Assembly: GCF_000245015.1 (NCBI RefSeq)
Contig: NZ_JH600070.1
Span: 575,594 to 639,593, forward strand
Direction: 5' to 3'
DNA length: 64,000 nt
Source of the DNA: Beggiatoa alba B18LD
GTDB lineage: Bacteria; Pseudomonadota; Gammaproteobacteria; Beggiatoales; Beggiatoaceae
Shown here: positions 8,232 through 16,524 of the stretch, in pieces
Numbering within the stretch: position 1 is the stretch's first letter
How the letters are laid out: every line of letters starts with the position of its first letter
Translations under genes and position numbers: made by a program
The notes under the pieces: model-generated
What the model saw: the letters and a program-made list of their open reading frames with translations, nothing else
What the model was told of the DNA's origin: nothing
Database searches by the model: none

Positions 8232-9227
8232 ATGAGTCAATTTATTGAAATAATAGATATTTACAAACATTTCCCTGTCATTCGCGGCTATCGTGATTTT
8301 TTATGGCATTCGATACGTCCGCGATATGTCACTGCATTACATCAAGTCTCTTTATCCATTACGCAGGGCGAACTTTTTTGTATTTTGGGGGAAAACGGTG
8401 CAGGAAAGACGACTTTATTAAAGATTTTATGCACATTAATGTTACCAAACAGTGGCAGGGTTCTTATTCAAGGCTTGGAAGTCACCCAACACGCACGACA
8501 AATTAAAGCATTGATTGGTTATGTTTTAAGCGATGAGCGAAGTTTTTACTGGCGATTGACAGGGAGAGAAAATTTACAATTTTTTGCGACCTTACAAAAT
8601 TTATCCAAAGCTGTTGCTAAAGCGCGGATTCAAACCTTAAGCGAACAATTTGCCCTAACTGCATATTTAGACAAGCCCTTTCAAACCTATTCTACAGGGA
8701 CGCGACGCAAATTAGCATTTATTCGTGGCTTATTAACCGACCCCCCATTAATTTTGATGGACGAGCCTAGCAATGCTTTAGATAGTTTGTCTGCTATGCA
8801 AATATGGCAATACATTCAGCAAACCTTGGTCAAACAACAGGGTAAAACCGTTGTTGTTACTGAACATAATTTGCAAAAAGTAGAACAATTTGCAGACCGT
8901 TTTGCCATTTTGAAACAAGGACAGGTTAAAACAGTAGAAACGTTGCGCAGTTTACGCCAACAATTACAGTCGACGACTCGTTATCAATTGTCGTTGCAAA
9001 CATCAAGCCCAACGGTGATGAATTGGCTGAAACAACAAGGTGTTATTCATCAACAAATACCCCTTGCACCAGACCAATATACGATTGAAATTGAATTAAA
9101 TCCGCAAGTCATTACGCCCAGTGCATTTTTAACGCAACTGGTTGGACTAGGCGCGAGTGTTTCTTGTTTTGTTTCTATTACCCCCTCGTTAGAAACCCTT
9201 TTTACCGCGTATTATCAACATGTCTGA
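8232..9227 (+). CDS. ABC transporter ATP-binding protein (ABC-2 exporter type), no adjacent permease
   Basis: A 331-residue ATPase. Walker A is GENGAGKTTLLKIL (about 54-67), the signature is YSTGTRRKLAF in place of LSGGQ, as usual in ABC-2 drug and polysaccharide exporters, Walker B is LILMDEPSNALD and the switch His is in VVVTEHNLQ. About 110 extra C-terminal residues follow the core. It overlaps the next gene by eight bases, implying translational coupling to a signal-peptidase-like protein. No permease is adjacent; ABC-2 permeases without ATPases lie at 20.4, 42.0 and 59.9 kb, so its partner may be one of these. Substrate unknown. Confidence 0.9.
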   Translation: MSQFIEIIDIYKHFPVIRGYRDFLWHSIRPRYVTALHQVSLSITQGELFCILGENGAGKTTLLKILCTLMLPNSGRVLIQGLEVTQHARQIKALIGYVLSDERSFYWRLTGRENLQFFATLQNLSKAVAKARIQTLSEQFALTAYLDKPFQTYSTGTRRKLAFIRGLLTDPPLILMDEPSNALDSLSAMQIWQYIQQTLVKQQGKTVVVTEHNLQKVEQFADRFAILKQGQVKTVETLRSLRQQLQSTTRYQLSLQTSSPTVMNWLKQQGVIHQQIPLAPDQYTIEIELNPQVITPSAFLTQLVGLGASVSCFVSITPSLETLFTAYYQHV

Positions 9228-9648
9228 GCCAAGCACTTTTTTTTGGCTTACGATGACATCGGGTAGCATGATGCCCTTAATGCCACCACAAGCAAAAATT
9301 GGGGTTCATGTTATCGCAAAGACGGCTTTGCAAATGGGGGATATTGCGGTTTTTATTGCAGAGAATAAATTAATCGCTCATCGTGTCTTACGCATAGAAA
9401 CGGATGGCTTTTGGCAATGTGGTGACACCAATTTATCAGCCAGCAAAATCTTGTATGCGCAATTGATTGGCAAAGTAGAACAAATTCAAACCGTTAAAAA
9501 CACACGGTTTTTAAAAAAGTCGGTTTATTTACAACGAAGTATTGCACGTTGCAATCATTTTATTGTGCGTTTATACCCGCGTTACCCCCGTTTCAGCTTG
9601 TTTTTACACCATTTAAAATATTATGTCCTGAAAGGCTTATTTCATTAA
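9220..9648 (+). CDS. S24/S26-family peptidase homologue with Ser-His (SipW/ER-type) dyad
   Basis: A 142-residue protein. TSGSMMPLM provides the candidate nucleophile S16, MGDIAVF the following conserved GD, and KLIAHRVLRI a His (H54) where bacterial LepB has Lys; Ser-His is the arrangement of ER-type and SipW-like signal peptidases. CGDTNLSAS matches the later GDxN motif. No N-terminal membrane anchor is visible, which is unusual for a signal peptidase, so the active site would face the cytoplasm unless a partner anchors it. It is coupled to the ABC ATPase by overlap. Such short proteins occur near ABC exporters and PF14907 nucleotidyltransferases (family knowledge); their target is not established. 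Confidence 0.8.
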   Translation: MSEPSTFFWLTMTSGSMMPLMPPQAKIGVHVIAKTALQMGDIAVFIAENKLIAHRVLRIETDGFWQCGDTNLSASKILYAQLIGKVEQIQTVKNTRFLKKSVYLQRSIARCNHFIVRLYPRYPRFSLFLHHLKYYVLKGLFH

Positions 9649-9724
9649 TTGCAACCCTTATCAGGTAGGATACGTTGCATACAATAAATTGTTGCAAAAA
9701 AGTTTAAAAAATTAAGGGGATATT

Positions 9725-10948
9725 ATGAATTACTTAAAAAATAAACGGATTTTACTGGGTGTTACAGGCGGGATTGCCGTTTATAAAAGTCCTGACCTCG
9801 TTAGACGGTTAAAAGAACAAGGCGCAATCGTTAAAGTCGTGATGACGAAAGCGGCGCAGGCGTTTGTCACACCGTTGACTTTTCAAGCTGTTTCAGGGCA
9901 AGCCGTACACACAGAATTGTTAGACGCAGATACAGAATCCGCAATGGGACACATTGATTTAGCCCGTTGGGCGGAGTTAATTATTATTGCGCCTACCACA
10001 GCGGATTTTATCGCACGTTTAACCGTTGGGATGGCAGATGACTTGCTCACAACCTTATGTTTAGCCAGCACAGCACCGATTGTCCTTGCCCCCGCGATGA
10101 ATCAACAAATGTGGCGTGCTGCCATTACTCAAGAAAATTGTCACCGCTTACAACAGCGAGGCATCACGCTATTAACCCCTGATGAAGGGTCACAAGCCTG
10201 TGGCGAAGTGGGGGCAGGACGAATGCCCGAACCATTAGCCATTGTCGCGCATTTACAAAACTTCCTTACTCCTCACCGTCTTGCAGGTCGTAAAGTGTTA
10301 ATCACCGCAGGCGCGACCCGCGAAGATATAGACCCCGTTCGTTTTATCAGTAATCGCAGTTCGGGCAAAATGGGATATGCCATTGCCAATGCGGCAATTG
10401 CCGAAGGCGCGGACGTGATTTTAATCAGTGGTAATAGTAATTTACCCCCTCCAGCCAATGCACAACTCATTTCAGTTTACAGTGCGCAAGATATGTATGA
10501 AGCGGTGATGTTTAACATAGAATCCGCAGACATTTTTATTGCGGCGGCGGCTGTTGCTGATTATCGCCCCGCACAAGTTGCTATTCAAAAATTGAAAAAA
10601 ACCGCACAAGCAGAGCTTCATTTACCCTTAGAACGGACAACCGATATTTTGGGAGAAGTTGCCAAGCTGGAAAAACGCCCGTTTACGGTTGGCTTTGCCG
10701 CTGAAACGCAAAATGTCGCCAATTATGCATGGGAGAAATTAAGTCGGAAAAAATTAAATATGATTGCAGCAAATCAAGTGGGGAAAAATCAAGGTTTTGA
10801 CATGGATGAAAATGCCTTATTGGTGTTATGGGAAGGGGGCGAACAAGATTTAGGATATGGACTGAAACAAGATTTAGCCGTTGATTTATTGGACTTGGTC
10901 ATTAAGCGGTTTATGCTAACCAAGCACACAGACAAAGTGACTGCCTAA
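9725..10948 (+). CDS. coaBC: Bifunctional phosphopantothenoylcysteine decarboxylase / phosphopantothenate-cysteine ligase
   Basis: Two steps of coenzyme A synthesis: CTP-dependent ligation of 4'-phosphopantothenate to Cys (CoaB), then FMN-dependent decarboxylation (CoaC). The CoaC half, about residues 1-190, has [20 protein letters not shown], the catalytic His in [11 protein letters not shown], the PxMNxxMW motif as APAMNQQMW and the catalytic Cys in [16 protein letters not shown]. The CoaB half has [20 protein letters not shown], then NRSSGKMG. The 407-residue length is standard. AAGGGGATATT precedes the ATG. It stands alone between the peptidase-like gene and trpD2. Confidence 0.96.
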   Translation: MNYLKNKRILLGVTGGIAVYKSPDLVRRLKEQGAIVKVVMTKAAQAFVTPLTFQAVSGQAVHTELLDADTESAMGHIDLARWAELIIIAPTTADFIARLTVGMADDLLTTLCLASTAPIVLAPAMNQQMWRAAITQENCHRLQQRGITLLTPDEGSQACGEVGAGRMPEPLAIVAHLQNFLTPHRLAGRKVLITAGATREDIDPVRFISNRSSGKMGYAIANAAIAEGADVILISGNSNLPPPANAQLISVYSAQDMYEAVMFNIESADIFIAAAAVADYRPAQVAIQKLKKTAQAELHLPLERTTDILGEVAKLEKRPFTVGFAAETQNVANYAWEKLSRKKLNMIAANQVGKNQGFDMDENALLVLWEGGEQDLGYGLKQDLAVDLLDLVIKRFMLTKHTDKVTA

Positions 10949-11020
10949 ATTAATAGGCTGACTCACTGTGGGATAAATGGATTTTCCCTTTTTTATTGAT
11001 TTATTATTCAAGGCATTATC

Positions 11021-12064
11021 ATGAGCGACACACATAGCGAGTTATTTAACCATTACACCGAACACCCTTTTGCACAATATATCCGTGCGTTAGGAAAAGG
11101 CAAAAATGGCGCACGCCCTTTAAGCCGTGAAGAATCCTATCAAGCAATGCGGATGATTGTGGCAGGAGAGGTTGAACCAGTACAACTCGGTGCGTTTATG
11201 ATGTTAATGCGAGTGAAAGAAGAAACACGGGAGGAGTTAGCAGGCTTTGTGCAAGCTGTGCGTGATTCCTTCCAATTACCGCAAGCACTTACCCCTGTTG
11301 ATTTAGATTGGTCTTCTTATGCGGGGAAACGTCGGCATTTACCATGGTTTTTATTAGCCACGTTATTGTTAGCCAATAATGGGATTAAAGTCTTTATGCA
11401 CGGTGCGGGCGGACATACAAACGGGCGAATTTATACCAAAGATGTTTTACACTTTTTAGGCTTACCCTATGCCACCACTTTTGCCGAAGCGGTGAGCCAA
11501 TTAGAACAGCATCATTTTAGTTACTTTCCCTTAGAATATTTATGTCCTAAATTGCAAGAAATAATGGATTTACGTCCTTTAATGGGTTTACGTTCCCCCA
11601 TTCATACCGTTGTACGAATGATTAACCCCTTTAACGCACCGTATATGATGCAAGGCATTTTCCACCCCAGTTTCCGTGATGTGCATCAAGAAGCAGGACA
11701 ATTATTGAATCAGCCTCATTTAGCCGTGATTAAGGGGGAAGGGGGAGAAATTGAGCGGAATCCTGATGTTGAATGCTTGGTAAAAACCTTACATGATGGC
11801 GAGCTGGGCGAAGAGTTATGGCAACCATTATTTAAACAACGGCATATCAAAGAAATGGATATGAATCCTGAACGATTAGCTGCCTTATGGCGTGGCGATA
11901 TTGAGGATGAATTTGCCGTTGCTAGTATTACAGGCACTGTTGCAATTGCATTGAAATTTATGGGTAAAGCCAACACTCAAGAGGAAGCGCAAGCCTTAGC
12001 AGACACATATTGGGCTAATCGTCATAAAGATAAATATGGTAAGAATTTAGCCATGGTTGGATAA
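11021..12064 (+). CDS. ybiB: TrpD2/YbiB-family protein
   Basis: A 347-residue relative of anthranilate phosphoribosyltransferase. PFAQYIRALGKGKNGARPLS and QLGAFMMLMRVKEETREELA match the helical N-terminal domain, and VFMHGAGGHTNGRIYT lies where TrpD has its PRPP-binding GTGGD loop. E. coli YbiB is not an anthranilate enzyme; it binds DNA and is LexA-linked (family knowledge). No trp genes are near, which fits TrpD2 rather than TrpD. The gene is followed at once by a composite repeat whose first hairpin and T-run could terminate it. Confidence 0.88.
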   Translation: MSDTHSELFNHYTEHPFAQYIRALGKGKNGARPLSREESYQAMRMIVAGEVEPVQLGAFMMLMRVKEETREELAGFVQAVRDSFQLPQALTPVDLDWSSYAGKRRHLPWFLLATLLLANNGIKVFMHGAGGHTNGRIYTKDVLHFLGLPYATTFAEAVSQLEQHHFSYFPLEYLCPKLQEIMDLRPLMGLRSPIHTVVRMINPFNAPYMMQGIFHPSFRDVHQEAGQLLNQPHLAVIKGEGGEIERNPDVECLVKTLHDGELGEELWQPLFKQRHIKEMDMNPERLAALWRGDIEDEFAVASITGTVAIALKFMGKANTQEEAQALADTYWANRHKDKYGKNLAMVG

Positions 12065-12067
12065 ATG

Positions 12068-12310
12068 AACTTGAGTTCGGCAAGTTTTATAAAACAAAAC
12101 AGAGACCTGCTAGGTTTTCAAAACCTAGCAGGTCTTTTTTTGTCTGAATCAGAATTCACAGAATTTTCAGAATTAGCAGAATTAAAAAACGTGATTCGCG
12201 TTAATTTCTTGGTTTAAGGGGGTTTAAATTCTATTAATTCTATTAATTCTGAAAATTCTGATTCAGACAATCTCTTGTCTTTTTAAAAGAATCTCGCCGA
12301 ACTCAGGTAT
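12068..12310. repeat. Composite palindromic repeat element, well preserved
   Basis: The outer inverted ends are ACTTGAGTTCGGCAAG at the left and CTCGCCGAACTCAGGT at the right. Inside, in order: a hairpin GACCTGCTAGG / CCTAGCAGGTC (about 12105-12134) followed by seven Ts, and a long dyad from TTGTCTGAATCAGAATTCAC (about 12141) to GAAAATTCTGATTCAGACAA (about 12269). It contains an uninterrupted copy of GATTCGCGTTAATTTCTTGG, the target region into which a 73-bp element has inserted at 61.0 kb. Confidence 0.9.
12101..12141 (+). terminator. Repeat-borne hairpin with T-run, probable terminator of ybiB
   Basis: AGACCTGCTAGGTTTT and AAAACCTAGCAGGTCT form a nearly perfect 16-base stem, immediately followed by TTTTTTT. 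It lies 37 bases after the ybiB stop codon. The same hairpin with a T-run occurs in the repeats at 46.6 and 60.9 kb. Confidence 0.6.
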
Positions 12311-12316
12311 AAATGA

Positions 12317-12388
12317 CGATAATCCCGCTGAATCCTGATTCAGACAACATTAGACCTGCTAGGTTTTCAAAATTTAGCAGGTCTCTGT
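12317..12388. repeat. Fragment of composite repeat
   Basis: The right half of the long dyad (TGAATCCTGATTCAGACAA) followed by the hairpin GACCTGCTAGG / TTTAGCAGGTC, directly after the full element. This gives a head-to-tail pair of related repeats in the 330-base gap after ybiB. Confidence 0.75.
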
Positions 12389-12394
12389 TCCGTC

Positions 12395-12595
12395 TTAATA
12401 CGCAGAGGTTTCATATTCCAATGCATACAAGCATTGCATAGAACCTTCATTTTTTGCCATTTGGTAAAAATGTTGCCATGTTGCATATTCAGGCGTATCA
12501 ACAGGATAAGGATTTGCACTGGCTTTTAAACCTTGATGAGCGGCTTGGCGGGCTGTCAGTATGATTTGACGTTTTTCTACTAAATTTTCACTCAT
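12395..12595 (-). CDS. Small protein resembling ribosome modulation factor/CrpP type
   Basis: A 66-residue basic-to-neutral protein. ARQAAHQGLKASANPYPVDT then ATWQHFYQMA resembles the RMF/CrpP pattern A-x2-G-x2-A-x3-NPY-x6-W-x2-G. The resemblance is loose, as the usual second half GW is replaced by HF. GGAGT lies ten bases before the ATG. It ends ten bases from the repeat fragment and sits 37 bases downstream of the yciA gene on the same strand, so the two may be cotranscribed. The specific function is a guess. Confidence 0.6.
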   Translation of the reverse strand: MSENLVEKRQIILTARQAAHQGLKASANPYPVDTPEYATWQHFYQMAKNEGSMQCLYALEYETSAY

Positions 12596-12632
12596 AATGC
12601 GGTGACTCCATGGTATGACTTACTGATTGAGT

Positions 12633-13025
12633 TTATTCACTAATTTTGCGTTTTTTACCATTGGCATCTAAAGCAACAAAAATAAAACTGCCTTCTGTGA
12701 CTTTTACAACTTGGCTGTCTTTATGCCGTCTGACCCATGTTTCTATATGCACCGTAATCGAGGTTGTACCAATACGGCAGGCATTGCAATAACAACTGAC
12801 TTCATCACCAACATAAACAGGGAGGTGAAAACTCATGGCTTCAATACCAACCGTTGCAACCCGACCTTTTGCCTGTTGAAACGCATAATTTCCCCCTGCA
12901 ATATCCATTTGTGCCAGTAACCAACCGCCAAAGATGTCTCCATTGTAGTTGGTATCCGCAGGCATCGCGATAGTACGGAAACTTAATTCATAATGAGCGG
13001 GTGGGGTTTTAGCTTGTGCATTCAT
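12633..13025 (-). CDS. yciA: YciA-type acyl-CoA thioesterase
   Basis: A 130-residue hotdog-fold enzyme that hydrolyses acyl-CoA to free acid and CoA. RTIAMPADTNYNGDIFGGWL contains the catalytic Asp-bearing segment NGDIFGGW of the YciA/BACH group, and GIEAMSFHLPVYVGDEVSCY and SITVHIETWVRR continue the fold. Length matches the family. On the same strand as and downstream of the Amt-GGDEF-EAL gene (50-base gap). Confidence 0.92.
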   Translation of the reverse strand: MNAQAKTPPAHYELSFRTIAMPADTNYNGDIFGGWLLAQMDIAGGNYAFQQAKGRVATVGIEAMSFHLPVYVGDEVSCYCNACRIGTTSITVHIETWVRRHKDSQVVKVTEGSFIFVALDANGKKRKISE

Positions 13026-13074
13026 ACAGGTTCTCTTTGACTAACAGATTTAATTCAATCTAGCAAGTACATAG

Positions 13075-16000
13075 TTATCGTGGCATCATCCAAACCCCTG
13101 CTAATTGTTCTAAGGGTTTCGGTTCTGCCACATGATAGCCTTGCGCAAAATCGACACCGACTTCACGCAGTTTATTCAAAACGGTTTCACTTTCTACAAA
13201 TTCAGCAATCGTTTTAAATCCCATCACGTGGGCAATGTGATTAATTGAGGCGACTAACGCATAGTCAATTTCTTCTTTTGCAATGTCTTTCACAAATGCA
13301 CCATCAATTTTTAAAAAATCGACATGCAGTTCTTTGAAATAGGAAAAGGAGGATAAACCGCGCCCAAAATCATCAACAGAAAAGTAACAGCCTAATGCAT
13401 GTAAGGCATGAATAAATTGTGCTGATTTAGCAATATTGGCGATTAAAACGGATTCAACAACCTCAAAACAAAGGATATGCGGGGGAATTTGGTGCTTACG
13501 AATCAATTCTGCAACCAGTTTTAAAAAATCTTCGTCACCGACAGCTGTTGCGGAAAGATTGACCATACAGAGTTTTAATGGATATTTTCCACCACGCAAA
13601 TAGTCGCCAACCCATGCGCAAATATTGCGAATAACCCAGCGGTCAATTAAGGGCATGATATTGTAGCGTTCTGCCGCTGGGATAAATGCTCCTGGGGGAA
13701 TAAGGCGGTTGTGTTGGTCTAGCAGGCTGACAAATATTTCATAATAACCTTCAGTACCTTCCGCAGTGTGTAACGGGCAAATAGATTGATATAGCAGGCG
13801 CAAGCGGTCAGTTTGTAGCGCGTGTTCAATTCGATGTAACCATTGCACAGGTTCAGGCTGTTCTTTGCCTTCTAAATCGCTGGGGCGGAAAATATGGATA
13901 CAGTTGCGCCCTGAATCTTTAGCGATATAACAGGCGGTATCTGCGGCGGCTTGTATGCTAGCAAGTGTTTCTCCACAGCCTTTTATCTCTACTAAGCCGA
14001 TGCTAACGCCAATACGGAAAGTGTAGGTATTCCAAACAAAGCGGAAGCGGTGAACCGATTCGCGGAGTTGTTCGGCAATGTTTTCGGCTTGCTCAACAGC
14101 GCAGTTTTGGAACAAGAGACCAAATTCATCCCCCCCTAAACGCGCTAAGGTATCCGTACCGCGCACACGGGTTTTAAATAATGCTGTAATTTGGCGGAGT
14201 AACTCATCACCAGCAACATGTCCACAGGTATCATTCACAACTTTAAAGTTATCTAAGTCTAAATAACATAAAACATGGCGAGCGCGTTCTTGTTCAGAAT
14301 TTTCAAGGAGATGTTGTAAGCGATATTCAAATTCTGTGCGATTAACTAAGCCAGTTAATGCATCATGTTTGGCTTGATAAGACAGTTGTTGTGCTAATTT
14401 ACGGGTTTTTGTCACATCGTGAAAAACAACCACAATACCCATTACACTGCCTTGTTGGTTACGAATCGGTGCAACGGAATCCTCTAAAGCGATTTCGTGC
14501 CCATCGCGTCGAATTAAAACAGCATGGTTAGGTTTATGCGTATTTGGATTATGTTGATAAGCGCGATGCATGGGTGATAACAACACATCGCGTGTGACTT
14601 CATCAATTAAATAATAGACTTCATGAATTGGCTGTCCAACGGCATCAGCTCGTATCCAACCTGTCAATGATTCGGCTGTCGGGTTTAAATAAGCAATTGA
14701 ACCTGTTGCATTGGTTGTAATCACCGCATCACCAATGGAGGCGAGTGTTGTTTGTGCTAATTCTTTTTCCGCAAATAATTGAGCTTCCATCTGCTTACGC
14801 TCGGTAATATCACGAATCAAGGTCGTGTACATCACATCGCGTTGTAACCAACTTTGTGTAATGGTTAACTCTACCATCAGCGTTGTTGTATCTTGCCGTT
14901 TAACCTCAATTTCCCGTTTGATACCAACAGGTAAGGTCATTTCATAAGCAGCGGATAAAAAATGCGGGTCTGCTTGTTGCCATAAAACGGTGACAGGATG
15001 CCCAATGATAGAAGTTGCTGAATAACCGAATAATTGCTCTGCCCCCGCGCTAAAGCTGGTGATAACCCCTTGACGATTAAAGGTAATAATGCCATCTCGA
15101 ATATCATGAATGATAGCCCGCAATTGCATAGAAGCTTTATCCAAAGCGGTCATGACCCGATTATATTGGCGGGCAATTTGTCCGACTTCAGTAAACGGCT
15201 CTACAGGCACATAATTACCGATATACCCATTTTTCTCATGGGTTTGCATTATCGTTAATAATTCGACTAAATCTGTTTTTGCCCCATGCTCCGCCAGATT
15301 TAACCCTTGTTCTTCTGCTTCTAAACTGACCCGTAACGGGAAAATTCGATTTAACGTCATGAGGAAAAAATAGGCACACCCAAATGCCCACACCGCACAG
15401 ACTAAAATCCCCAACAGTTGTACATTAATCTGCTCTAAACGGCTTAAACCCGTATTTAAAATACTCAAATCCCCAAAAAAACCAACGGCTAATGTACCCC
15501 AAATGCCCGCCGCTAGATGGGTAGGAACAGCTCCAACCGCATCATCAATTTTTAAATACAAGAGTAATTGATTCGCAAAGCAAAAAATTAAACCACCGAT
15601 ACCGCCAATTAATATCGCTTGTGATACAGTAATTGCATGACAACCCGCTGTAATGGCGACTAATCCTGCAAGCATTCCATTGATTAAGTAACCAACCTCC
15701 GCATAACCATAACGATACCAACCCCATGCAGAAGCCGTTAATGCCCCTGCAACTCCTCCCAGCAAAGTATTGACAATAATCGCGGGCACGGCATGATTTA
15801 GCGCAAGCGTACTTCCCCCATTAAAACCAAACCATCCAAATAACAGCAGACAAACACCTAGCATTGAGAGGGGTAAATTCGAACCGTGAATTTGCCTTAC
15901 TGTTCGTCCTTGTGCAAAACGCCCTGTACGTGCACCAATAATGAGAAGTGCGGCAAGAGAAACCCAGCCACCAACACTGTGCACCACACTAGAGCCTGCA

Positions 16001-16482
16001 AAGTCTACAAAACCACGTACTTGTAACCAGCCTTGTGTCGCGGTTAACGCCCCACCCCACGCCCAATGACCAAATAAAGGATAAATTAATCCAGAGGTAA
16101 ACGCTGTTGCAAACACATAGGCTTTTAACTGAAACCGCTCGGCAACTGCACCTGATAAAATCGTGGTTGCTGTTGCACAGAACATGACTTCAAACACGAA
16201 AAATGCTACAACGCCCGCTGTTTCTGCTTGCACAGGCAATAAAAAATAACTCTGTCCAAACCAACCTTGAAAACTGATACCAAACATCAGCGCGAAACCA
16301 AACGCCCAGTACAGCATGACCGCGATGGAAAAATCGACTAAGTTTTTAAAGGCAACATTAATGGCGTTTTTACTACGTGTAAACCCAGACTCTAAACATA
16401 AAAACCCTGCCTGCATCAGGAAGACTAAAAAAGCACTGATACAAATCCATAACACATTAATATCAATATTAATATTTTCCAC
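13075..16482 (-). CDS. Ammonium transporter fused to PAS-PAS-GGDEF-EAL (cyclic-di-GMP signalling)
   Basis: A 1135-residue fusion. Residues 1-400 are a complete Amt channel: SGFTRSKNAINVAFKNL, both pore His residues (DFAGSSVVHSVGG and GAVPTHLAAGIWG) and about eleven membrane helices. A linker and two PAS domains follow (about 465-575 and 590-710), then a GGDEF domain with intact RLGGDEF and an RxxD inhibitory site (RGTD) five residues before it. The C-terminal EAL-type domain has EIF in place of EAL, but DDFGRGLSSF, DFLKID and IAEFVES are retained, so phosphodiesterase activity is possible. It probably couples ammonium transport or availability to c-di-GMP. It lies 42 bases after trkH on the same strand. 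No glnK is adjacent. Confidence 0.95.
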   Translation of the reverse strand: MENINIDINVLWICISAFLVFLMQAGFLCLESGFTRSKNAINVAFKNLVDFSIAVMLYWAFGFALMFGISFQGWFGQSYFLLPVQAETAGVVAFFVFEVMFCATATTILSGAVAERFQLKAYVFATAFTSGLIYPLFGHWAWGGALTATQGWLQVRGFVDFAGSSVVHSVGGWVSLAALLIIGARTGRFAQGRTVRQIHGSNLPLSMLGVCLLLFGWFGFNGGSTLALNHAVPAIIVNTLLGGVAGALTASAWGWYRYGYAEVGYLINGMLAGLVAITAGCHAITVSQAILIGGIGGLIFCFANQLLLYLKIDDAVGAVPTHLAAGIWGTLAVGFFGDLSILNTGLSRLEQINVQLLGILVCAVWAFGCAYFFLMTLNRIFPLRVSLEAEEQGLNLAEHGAKTDLVELLTIMQTHEKNGYIGNYVPVEPFTEVGQIARQYNRVMTALDKASMQLRAIIHDIRDGIITFNRQGVITSFSAGAEQLFGYSATSIIGHPVTVLWQQADPHFLSAAYEMTLPVGIKREIEVKRQDTTTLMVELTITQSWLQRDVMYTTLIRDITERKQMEAQLFAEKELAQTTLASIGDAVITTNATGSIAYLNPTAESLTGWIRADAVGQPIHEVYYLIDEVTRDVLLSPMHRAYQHNPNTHKPNHAVLIRRDGHEIALEDSVAPIRNQQGSVMGIVVVFHDVTKTRKLAQQLSYQAKHDALTGLVNRTEFEYRLQHLLENSEQERARHVLCYLDLDNFKVVNDTCGHVAGDELLRQITALFKTRVRGTDTLARLGGDEFGLLFQNCAVEQAENIAEQLRESVHRFRFVWNTYTFRIGVSIGLVEIKGCGETLASIQAAADTACYIAKDSGRNCIHIFRPSDLEGKEQPEPVQWLHRIEHALQTDRLRLLYQSICPLHTAEGTEGYYEIFVSLLDQHNRLIPPGAFIPAAERYNIMPLIDRWVIRNICAWVGDYLRGGKYPLKLCMVNLSATAVGDEDFLKLVAELIRKHQIPPHILCFEVVESVLIANIAKSAQFIHALHALGCYFSVDDFGRGLSSFSYFKELHVDFLKIDGAFVKDIAKEEIDYALVASINHIAHVMGFKTIAEFVESETVLNKLREVGVDFAQGYHVAEPKPLEQLAGVWMMPR

Positions 16483-16524
16483 AGTATTTCATAAGTTGAG
16501 ATGAAGACAGTTTAAAAGCATTCA

